Part shown: positions 27,093 through 33,220 of the stretch, piece by piece | Numbering within the stretch: the stretch's first letter is position 1 | How the letters are laid out: each line of letters opens with the position of its first letter | Origin: Akkermansia muciniphila | GTDB taxonomy: Bacteria > Verrucomicrobiota > Verrucomicrobiia > Verrucomicrobiales > V1-33 | Direction of reading: 5' to 3' | Assembly: GCA_943333275.1 (NCBI GenBank) | Contig: CALQSQ010000020.1 | Location: 1 to 63,073 of the forward strand | DNA: 63,073 bases | Made by a program: the position numbers and the translations under genes | The notes under the pieces: generated by a model | Seen by the model: the letters and a program-made list of their open reading frames with translations, nothing else | Told to the model about the DNA's origin: nothing | Database searches by the model: none

Positions 27093-28028
27093 ATGTTGAA
27101 TAGCATTCCTCGCATCTGTGTGGTTGGGAGTTCCATGTTCGATCAGATCACCCGGGCATCTAAAATCCCTGCTCCCGGCCAGACGTTGCCAGCCACAAGT
27201 TATCAGACCGGCTTCGGAGGCAAGGGATCCAATCAGGCGGTCATGGCTGCACGGCTTGGCGCGCAGGTAACGATGGTGGTCAAATTGGGCCAAGATGTCA
27301 TAGGACAGCAAACCCGGCAGCACTATGCCGAGGAAGGCATTCAGACCAATTTCGTTTATAGTGATGAGCACCTTCCTTCAGGAGTCGCACCCATCTGGGT
27401 GAATGAGCAAACGGGGCAGAACTCCATTCTCATTGTGCCCGGAGCCAACCTGGCACTCACTCCAACTGAAGTGCGGGAGGCGGCGACCGCAATTGCATCG
27501 GCCCGCGTCCTGCTTTGTCAGATGGAAATCCCCATGGAGTGCAATTTGGAGGCCATGAGAATCGCAAAACAATCAGCGGGCGTGTTAACCATTCTCAACC
27601 CGGCACCCAGCGGACCGGTCCCGGATGAAATCATCCACCTCACGGATCTGCTGGTGCCCAATGAGAGTGAAGCCACGGCCCTGACCGGCCTGCCCGTCAC
27701 CAATGCGGAGGAGGCTGAGCGGGCGGCGCGCGCGCTGCAGGCACGCGGGGCGCAGACCGTGCTGATCACCCTCGGTTCGGAAGGAGTGCTCGCCCTGACT
27801 CAGGGAAATGAAATCATTCGCATCCCCAGTCCTTCCGTCAAAGCAGTGGACACCACGGGAGCTGGCGACTGTTTCATTGGCAGCCTGGCATTTTTCCTCG
27901 GGGCAGGCGTGGACCTGCGAACAGCCATGAAAAGGGCCTGCGTGATCGCCAGCCGGAGCGTTACCGCGTTGGGAACGCAAACATCCTACCTGTGTCGGGA
28001 GGATTTGCCTGCGGAGCTTTTCGTGTGA
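27093..28028 (+). CDS. rbsK: Ribokinase (PfkB family)
   Basis: A 311-residue PfkB-family kinase that phosphorylates D-ribose at O5. Family features include the N-terminal substrate block TGFGGKGSNQAVMAARLG, LNPAPSG, NESEATALTG, LGSEGVLAL and the catalytic/anion-hole motif DTTGAGDCFIGSLAFFL with Asp as base. The pattern GGKGxNQA and NESE favours ribokinase over fructokinase. It follows the GH15-like gene by 24 bp. A ribose-type ABC importer lies 32 kb away in this window, but the two are not linked by position. Convergent with aroE, 14 bp apart. Confidence 0.88.
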   Translation: MLNSIPRICVVGSSMFDQITRASKIPAPGQTLPATSYQTGFGGKGSNQAVMAARLGAQVTMVVKLGQDVIGQQTRQHYAEEGIQTNFVYSDEHLPSGVAPIWVNEQTGQNSILIVPGANLALTPTEVREAATAIASARVLLCQMEIPMECNLEAMRIAKQSAGVLTILNPAPSGPVPDEIIHLTDLLVPNESEATALTGLPVTNAEEAERAARALQARGAQTVLITLGSEGVLALTQGNEIIRIPSPSVKAVDTTGAGDCFIGSLAFFLGAGVDLRTAMKRACVIASRSVTALGTQTSYLCREDLPAELFV

Positions 28029-28042
28029 TGCGAATCCTCCCG

Positions 28043-28897
28043 TTAGCAACTCATCGCGGCGGCCAGCGCCGCGCGCATCACCGCGGCATCCGGCAGCAGT
28101 CCCGTCCAGTACTGAATTCCCAGCACGCCTTGGTTCACCAGCATGGACAGCCCATCGATCGTCCTGCATCCGCAGGCCGCGGCATCACGTAGCAACCGGG
28201 TGACCGGCGGATTGAAGACCACATCCGCCACGATCTGCCCGGGCATCAGAGTGCTGGTGTCGAGCGCCAGCCGGGCCTCAGCATCATAGAGACCGATCGA
28301 TGTCCCGTTGATCACGATATCCGTTCCCTCAGGCAGCGAAAAATCCTCCTCCCATGGCCGCAGCTCCGCATCGCACTTCAGTTTGCCAACCAGCGTGTCC
28401 AACAATTGCTGACCGCGGGCCGGCGTGCGATTCACCAGAATGAACCTCCCCACACCCGCCAGTGCCAGTTCCACCGCCACCGCCCGGGCCGCGCCGCCCG
28501 CTCCAAACAGAACCACGGTTTTCCCGCGCGGATCCGTGACATCCGTCAGCGAGCGCAGAAATCCTTTTCCATCCGTGTTCTCGCCGATCAACTGATCACC
28601 GCGCCTCACCACACAATTGACCGCCCCAATCACCGAGGCCGATTCACCCAGTCCATCGAGCAGCGGAATGACAGTGACTTTATGGGGCATGCTGAGATTG
28701 AACCCACGGTATCCCGTGGCCCGCAGACCCTTTACGGCATCCGCCAGATTTTCCGGCGGAACCTCCATGTTGATATAACGTCCGTTGATGCCGTGATGCT
28801 GAAACGCCGCCTCCACCATGGCCACGGTTGGATTTCCAGCCGCCCCCTGTGAAAGACAACCCACCAGATCAGGACAAAAGGAAGCGGGAAGTGACAT
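28043..28897 (-). CDS. aroE: Shikimate dehydrogenase
   Basis: A 284-residue NADP-dependent enzyme reducing 3-dehydroshikimate to shikimate in aromatic amino-acid synthesis. Family signatures: the catalytic Lys in FNLSMPHK (usually N-V-T-x-P-H-K), the substrate Asn/Asp in GENTDGKGF, the nucleotide loop GAGGAARAVAVEL followed by NRTPARG (an NRT motif favouring NADP), and DGLSMLVNQG near the C-terminus. No other shikimate genes are close. The spacer to the upstream lpxD gene is 123 bp on the same strand, so they may or may not be co-transcribed. Confidence 0.92.
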   Translation of the reverse strand: MSLPASFCPDLVGCLSQGAAGNPTVAMVEAAFQHHGINGRYINMEVPPENLADAVKGLRATGYRGFNLSMPHKVTVIPLLDGLGESASVIGAVNCVVRRGDQLIGENTDGKGFLRSLTDVTDPRGKTVVLFGAGGAARAVAVELALAGVGRFILVNRTPARGQQLLDTLVGKLKCDAELRPWEEDFSLPEGTDIVINGTSIGLYDAEARLALDTSTLMPGQIVADVVFNPPVTRLLRDAAACGCRTIDGLSMLVNQGVLGIQYWTGLLPDAAVMRAALAAAMSC

Positions 28898-29020
28898 GAT
28901 GGTATTGAGAGTTGAAGGGTTGGCTCCGGACTAAAGGTTGATCGCTCCCATTGGGCGATTTCGGTGAGGTTGCCAAACCGTGCTGGTTTGTCAACGTTCC
29001 AGAGAAACTCTCTCCCACCT

Positions 29021-30073
29021 TCAAGCTCTGGCCTTCTCCATCGCCTCAAGTTTCTTCTCCAACTCCCGCACCCGATCCACTAACTCGGGAACCTTCGCGG
29101 GTGCCGCGAGCATGCGCCGGCCCTCCATCAGCGGCCTCGCCGGGTAACCTGTGTAGGCACCAGCTTCGAGGTAGTCCTTGGTCACGCCGCTCTTGGCGAG
29201 GAAGGTCACTCGATCACCAATGCGGAGATGTCCGGCCACACCGACCTGACCTGCCATAACGACGTAATCGCCAAGTTTGGTGCTGCCGGAGATGCCGGTT
29301 TGCCCACAGAGGATGCAGTGTTTGCCAATGGTCACATTGTGGCCAATCTGCACGAGATTGTCGATCTTCGTGCCCTCACCGATCCACGTCTTTCCGAAAC
29401 GCGCGCGATCAATGGTCGTGCAGGATCCGATCTCCACATCGTCATCAATCTGCACGATCCCCACCTGATCGATTTTCCGATGCCGGCCATCGATGAGTTC
29501 GTAGCCAAATCCATCCGTGCCGATCACCGCACCGCTGTGGATGACAACCCGATTCCCAAGCACACAATAGTCCTTAACCACGCTGTCGGCATGCAGCAAG
29601 CAGTCTTCGCCAAGCCTGACACCGATGCCAACGTAGGCCCCCGCATGAATCACCGTTCCATCGCCAATCACCGCGCCATCCTCGATCACCGCGCACGGGC
29701 CCACGGATACCCTGCTGCGATCAAACTCCGCCGTTTCTGAAACTACCGCGGACGCATGCACTCCCATGCGAACAGCACGGGATTCCGGACCAAACACCTT
29801 GATCACCGAGGAAAAAGCCAGCGTGGGATTTGCCACGGCCACCACCGCAACGCCCTCCGGCGCGGATTCGGAGAATCCCGACGGAACCAATACCGCGCTC
29901 GCCCTCGTTTCCTGCAGCGCCTTTAAATAACGGGAATTACCCAGAAACGTAGCCTCACCCGGCCCTGCATCCTGCAGCGAATTGATCCCGGTAACCACAG
30001 CGGCGGCATCGCCTTGCAGAATTTCGCCTGCGACCAGTTTCGATAACTCCTGAACGGTGATGGCGGAACTCAT
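29021..30073 (-). CDS. lpxD: UDP-3-O-acylglucosamine N-acyltransferase
   Basis: LpxD adds the N-linked 3-hydroxyacyl chain to UDP-3-O-acyl-glucosamine, the third step of lipid A synthesis, using acyl-ACP in the cytosol. The protein of about 350 residues has the N-terminal uridine-binding domain, then left-handed beta-helix hexapeptide repeats from about residue 100 to 310, with the catalytic His in DNLVQIGHNVTIG, and a C-terminal helix (VDRVRELEKKLEAMEK). This tells us the cell has an outer membrane with lipid A. ATG 30073 was chosen; the frame to 30112 adds 13 residues without family support. Confidence 0.94.
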   Translation of the reverse strand: MSSAITVQELSKLVAGEILQGDAAAVVTGINSLQDAGPGEATFLGNSRYLKALQETRASAVLVPSGFSESAPEGVAVVAVANPTLAFSSVIKVFGPESRAVRMGVHASAVVSETAEFDRSRVSVGPCAVIEDGAVIGDGTVIHAGAYVGIGVRLGEDCLLHADSVVKDYCVLGNRVVIHSGAVIGTDGFGYELIDGRHRKIDQVGIVQIDDDVEIGSCTTIDRARFGKTWIGEGTKIDNLVQIGHNVTIGKHCILCGQTGISGSTKLGDYVVMAGQVGVAGHLRIGDRVTFLAKSGVTKDYLEAGAYTGYPARPLMEGRRMLAAPAKVPELVDRVRELEKKLEAMEKARA

Positions 30074-30416
30074 GATTGTGGGCGTTGGATAAGGGGTTGC
30101 TTCAACTGGCATGGATTTGTCCCCGGATGACCCGTGCTCCCGGGGGATCCGGTCCTGCAGACGCTTCCCGAAGCAGGAGTAAATGATTGGGGTCCATCCA
30201 CTAGGGCGGAGAGGTCAGGGCGGCGAATAAGCGTTTTGAGGTCTTTCATGCGAAATAGGAACGCCTCGAAGCTAATTCCGGGCCATCCTGCTGCCAAGTG
30301 GACATTTGCCGGAAATCAGTTCTCCCGCCTCATTACCAGACATTTCCTCAGATCATTTCCATTCCAAGAGCGTTACTTCCCTTGTTGCCAAGGGAGGTTC
30401 TCTCCCAGCCCGGAGG

Positions 30417-30519
30417 GGCGACATTCCTGTCGCCCATTAAAACCCACCGCCGCAGGCGCACTTCAATCCATGGAAGTGCTGCTTCGCAGGAGTGCTCAAA
30501 CGGCGACAGGAATGTCGCC
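30417..30519. repeat. REP/BIME-like element: inverted pair of an 18-bp imperfect palindrome
   Basis: GGCGACATTCCTGTCGCC at 30417-30434 and its exact reverse complement at 30502-30519 face each other across 67 bp. Each copy is itself a hairpin (GGCGACA/TGTCGCC). This is the layout of bacterial interspersed REP pairs moved by REP-associated tyrosine transposases. Confidence 0.65.
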
Positions 30520-30643
30520 GCTCCCTGTCATTGCGCCCTCCTCCCTCCCCAATTTTCAACCCTCGTCCCCAGCGGGGACACATCCATTAGCGCGGGGTCG
30601 AGCGAGGCACGAGCGACACCCCGGGACCCATCCCCCATTCATA

Positions 30644-30663
30644 GGCATCCCGGCAGGGATGCC
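30644..30663. repeat. 20-bp hairpin repeat
   Basis: GGCATCCC and GGGATGCC arms (8 bp each) flank a 4-base loop. It lies 125 bp from the REP-like pair and is probably a second type of interspersed palindrome. Confidence 0.5.
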
Positions 30664-30693
30664 AGCCCTCCCCGCCTCCCCATTTCCCACTCA

Positions 30694-30727
30694 GCAATTT
30701 TCAATTTTCAATCTCCAATTTTCAATC
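30694..30727. repeat. Low-complexity CAATTTT repeat tract
   Basis: Four degenerate copies of (T)CAATTTT/CAATCT follow each other at about 8-10-bp spacing, an AT-rich island in GC-rich DNA just before the end of the reverse-strand gene at 30778. Confidence 0.5.
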
Positions 30728-30777
30728 CCCCACCTTCAGCCTCCAGTCTTTGGCCTTTAGTGTTTAGTCTTTTCCCC

Positions 30778-31329
30778 CTACCCCCCACTCCTCCGCGCCA
30801 CCAGATGCGACCCCGCCTTGACCGTCACGGTGCCGCTACCGCTGCTGTTGCTGGCCTGGAGTTGCACCGTGCCCCCTGCGCTGGCGGCGGTCACGGCCAC
30901 GTGCAGGCGGACCACGCCGGTGAGCGTCGTGCCCACCACAAACGTCTTCGCCGGGCTGGCGACGGAGAATGCCGTCTGCACCTCGCACTCCGTCGACGTG
31001 GAGGTGCCCGATCCCGTGCCCACAATGGCAATCATCACCCCTGCCGCGCCCGGTCCGGTGACGCGGAATTTCAGCCCCTGGCCGGTCGTGCCGCTGATGG
31101 CGTGCAGCACCAGTTCCGCCTGCCAGCTCTCCCCCGCCGCCACCGCGAAGGCCAGCCCCGGCACATCGGTGAAGCTGCCCGATCCGCTCGTCCAATCCGC
31201 CGCCGCGCGACCGAAGAGCACTCCCGCCGCCTGCGCATCGATCAGCGCCTTGAGCGCGTTGAGCTGGTCGCGCATTTCTGCGGAGCTGAGGGGCGCATTC
31301 GCCGCTGGTTTCGTGGGGTCGAAGGGCAT
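30778..31329 (-). CDS. Hypothetical protein, Ala/Gly/Thr-rich beta-type, possibly surface or phage-tail-like
   Basis: A 183-residue protein. The N-terminal 40 residues (PTKPAANAPLSSAEMRDQLNALKALIDA) form a helix of the kind found at the base of phage tail-fibre or collar proteins, where the MRxQLNALK pattern mediates trimer formation. The remainder is a beta-rich Gly/Thr/Ala/Ser domain (GTGQGLKFRVTGPGA, VRLHVAVTA) that looks like a TNF-like or fibre-head module. No signal peptide or catalytic motif. It lies 7 bp downstream of its partner on the same strand, so the two form an operon. A structural, phage-derived role is an inference. Confidence 0.6.
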   Translation of the reverse strand: MPFDPTKPAANAPLSSAEMRDQLNALKALIDAQAAGVLFGRAAADWTSGSGSFTDVPGLAFAVAAGESWQAELVLHAISGTTGQGLKFRVTGPGAAGVMIAIVGTGSGTSTSTECEVQTAFSVASPAKTFVVGTTLTGVVRLHVAVTAASAGGTVQLQASNSSGSGTVTVKAGSHLVARRSGG

Positions 31330-31336
31330 GGCGCGC

Positions 31337-32137
31337 TTACGGGCTGACGGTTACTTTCTGCACGGGCGTCCAGTCGCCATTCGGCGTGCCTTTGTCCCAG
31401 AAGCGCATCCGGTATTCCCGCACCTCCGGCGTCCCCGCCACCAGCAGCGGGCGGTCGTCGTCGTAGGGACTTTCGGTATCGATGGCCAGGAACTCCCACG
31501 GACCCACCCCCCGGCGGCTTTCGATATAGACGCCCATATGCAGGTATTTATAAAATTTCAGCCGCACACACTGGCAGGCGCCACCCTGAAGCATTTCCAT
31601 GCTAAATTTCGGAACCGGGTGCGTGGAAGGATCATCCTCCGATCCCACAATGCCCAGGTCCGTGCCAATCGCCTCTGTATAAGCCGCATTGAGTTTCATT
31701 TTCGCAATGAGCGCAAACAGGCGCGTCAGCGTTCCCGGCAGCGTCGCGGTGACTCCCGCAGGCAGCGCGGGCGCGGCGAAGGTGGGCAGCACCATCACGC
31801 TGGTGCCGGTCCCCGTCAGCACATCGTCCACGGCATCCGTCGTGCTCGGGGAGAAATTCCGCACCGCCGTCAGCCAGGTGCCGAGCACATATCTCGCATA
31901 TTTGGCATCGTTCACGGCGGCGGTCACATCCCCGGCGATTACGCCGAGCGTGGGTCCGTAGGTGGGGAGTTTCGCGGCGAGGTTATCGAGCCAGTTTACT
32001 TGGTCTCCGATGCGGCTGGGGTAGTAGTCTTGGCGTTTCATGGTTTGTTGTTTTGGTTTAGGTTTGGTTTGTGGGTGAAAGTAGTCGGAGGGTTGGTCCC
32101 AAAAGCCCGTGTCCCAGGTGCCGGCGTCCCAGTTCAT
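31337..32137 (-). CDS. Hypothetical protein with WD-repeat start, paralogous verrucomicrobial family
   Basis: A protein of about 266 residues beginning MNWDAGTWDTGFWDQP, three close W-D/G-x-W units, followed by a Pro/Lys/Gln linker, then MKRQDYYPSRIGDQVNWL. A helical middle part and a beta-rich C-terminal domain follow; the latter (RRGVGPWEFLAIDTESPYDDDRP, YRMRFWDKG) resembles a fibronectin-type or carbohydrate-binding fold. I recall many verrucomicrobial genomes carrying copies with this start, without known function. Alternative starts are 32203 (leader from the repeat array) and 32041 (the inner MKRQDYY); 32137 is chosen because the WD-type start recurs in the family. Operon with the next reverse-strand gene. 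Confidence 0.6.
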   Translation of the reverse strand: MNWDAGTWDTGFWDQPSDYFHPQTKPKPKQQTMKRQDYYPSRIGDQVNWLDNLAAKLPTYGPTLGVIAGDVTAAVNDAKYARYVLGTWLTAVRNFSPSTTDAVDDVLTGTGTSVMVLPTFAAPALPAGVTATLPGTLTRLFALIAKMKLNAAYTEAIGTDLGIVGSEDDPSTHPVPKFSMEMLQGGACQCVRLKFYKYLHMGVYIESRRGVGPWEFLAIDTESPYDDDRPLLVAGTPEVREYRMRFWDKGTPNGDWTPVQKVTVSP

Positions 32138-32222
32138 GCGGGGGACCTCCAAGGTTCGCTGTTGGGCGCGGCAGGCCTGCCCCCGTGTGAAAGGGTGGCA
32201 CACCCGCGACGCGCGGGGGGAC

Positions 32223-32510
32223 CGCTGGACGAAAGGGGGGCGCCCCCGCGCCCGCCGGGGGCGTCGCTGGACGAAATGGGGGCCGCCCCCATTTGCCGGA
32301 ACTCCGCCCCCATGGCGCGCAGCGCCGCCCCCGCCGCGTGGAACTCCGCCCCCGCGCCGCAGGGGGGCACCCCCATTCCGTGGAAGTCCGCCCCCGCGCC
32401 CAATGGGGGCGCCCCCATGGCGCGGAGCGCTCCCCCCGCCGCCGGGAACTCCGCCCCCGCGCCCAATGGAGGCGGCCCCTGAACCGGGAACGCCCCCGCT
32501 CCGAACCGGG
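32223..32510. repeat. Degenerate GC-rich tandem array with 21/42-bp period
   Basis: Anchor words recur at exact multiples of 21 bp: CGCTGGACGAAA at 32223 and 32265 (42 apart), and GGAACTCC-type words at 32298, 32340, 32382, 32445 and 32487 (spacings 42, 42, 63, 42). The stretch is mostly C and G runs with short local palindromes. All frames on both strands stay largely open because the period is divisible by three. Reverse-strand translation gives repeated PPLGAGAEF(H/P)AAG units. I treat it as a repeat array, not a gene, since the frames overlap neighbouring genes and lack a plausible start. Confidence 0.75.
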
Positions 32511-32615
32511 AAACGGCCCCCGGAGGGAGAAAAGCTGGCGTGGAATGGGAAAGGAGAGGCATCGCAGTCATCGGGTGGAATGGCCGCAATGAAAGCACAG
32601 CCCCCGCCCCCACCG

Positions 32616-32900
32616 TTAGTCCGATATTCCGGACGCTTTTGGCCCCTCCTCCATTCCGCTGAAAAGTCCCTCCAACGTCACCCCCACCCCCGATGCCAGC
32701 CGCGCCAGCACATGCACACCGGGAATCGTCTCCCCCGCCTCCACCCGGCTGATCGTATCCCGCGTCACCCCGCATTTCCGCCACAGCGCATACTGGCTCA
32801 ACCCCTTCGCCTCTCGCAACTCCTGCATCCGCCGTGGCAGCCGCTCCCGGATGCGCTCGGCATAGGCATAGGCATTATGTTTCGAAGACGGGCCAGGCAT
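32616..32900 (-). CDS. XRE-family helix-turn-helix transcriptional regulator
   Basis: A small protein of about 94 residues from ATG 32900. The HTH is LSQYALWRKCGVTRDTISRVEAG, the classical XRE/Cro pattern (first helix LSQxxL, recognition helix TxxxISRxExG), followed by VHVLARLASGVGVTLEGLF. The N-terminal 25 residues are a basic helix (ERIRERLPRRMQELREAKG). It is divergent from the 61-codon ORF and hsdR, a position suited to controlling the restriction-modification operon, as C proteins do in type II systems. That link is an inference. The frame to 32954 is possible but adds an unlikely N-terminus. Confidence 0.85.
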   Translation of the reverse strand: MPGPSSKHNAYAYAERIRERLPRRMQELREAKGLSQYALWRKCGVTRDTISRVEAGETIPGVHVLARLASGVGVTLEGLFSGMEEGPKASGISD

Positions 32901-32957
32901 TCGTTGCAGCCGGGCGACGCGGTAGTTTGAGAAAACGCCCCCGGTCCTTTCCATACG

Positions 32958-32978
32958 GCGCTATTCAGCGCGTTTTTT
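32958..32978 (+). terminator. Terminator-like hairpin before the R-M operon
   Basis: GCGCT/AGCGC arms (32958-32962, 32967-32971) around a 4-base loop, then G and six T residues. It sits between the XRE gene and the R-M operon and reads in the operon's direction, so it could insulate the operon or act as an attenuator. A TATAAA at about 32985 follows and could be a -10 element. Confidence 0.5.
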
Positions 32979-33034
32979 CACCCAATATAAACAAAAGCTG
33001 GCGACAGCCGCGTGAACCTGCTTTAAGAGCCGCC

Positions 33035-33220
33035 ATGCCTACACCCAGCCGGACCGGCAAGCCCGCCCTCATAAACCCCGCCCTACGCGGGAGCGAGACC
33101 GACTCCGGCCAGCTCTTCTACAGCACGCAGCTTTTCATCTGCCTCTGGTTCCCCGCGAAAAATAAAGCCGCTGGCAAACATTGCACCGTGTCAGAACTCG
33201 AACTCGCTCTTGCCGCATGA
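33035..33220 (+). CDS. Small ORF (61 codons) translationally coupled to hsdR
   Basis: Starts at ATG 33035 and ends with TGA overlapping the hsdR ATG by 4 bases (ATGA). The peptide begins MPTPSRTGKPALINPALRG, continues with a short hydrophobic/aromatic stretch (FYSTQLFICLWFPA) and ends HCTVSELELALAA. I recognise no family. The 4-bp overlap mirrors the other junctions of this operon (hsdS/DUF2971, DUF2971/stub), which favours a real gene. The length is short and no strong ribosome site precedes it. Possible roles are a leader for hsdR expression or an R-M accessory peptide; neither is shown by the sequence. Confidence 0.45.
   Translation: MPTPSRTGKPALINPALRGSETDSGQLFYSTQLFICLWFPAKNKAAGKHCTVSELELALAA

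Larger units (their letters stand above)
30074..30777. other. 704-bp intergenic region with repeat-like elements, no supported gene
   Basis: Frames here are open in several directions because the DNA is GC-rich, but none looks coding. The region contains the REP-like inverted repeat, a second hairpin and a CAATTTT-rich stretch listed separately, and it forms the left shoulder of the accessory island. Near 30250 on the reverse strand a short open piece beginning MKDLKTLIRRPDLSALVD could be a gene remnant, but it stops resembling protein quickly. Confidence 0.5.

Noticed and set aside
29021..30112. Longer LpxD start at 30112
   Set aside because: The 13 extra residues are not typical of LpxD, whose N-terminus starts close to the ITVQELSKLV segment.
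30818..32482. 554-codon forward frame opposite the two reverse-strand genes
   Set aside because: It runs antisense to better-supported genes and through the repeat array, and its translation is low-complexity Pro/Ala/Arg sequence.
32134..32784. 216-codon reverse-strand frame across the repeat array with repeated GAGAEF units
   Set aside because: The array period is divisible by three and GC-rich, so several frames on both strands stay open. This one overlaps the XRE gene and has no convincing start or conserved domain.
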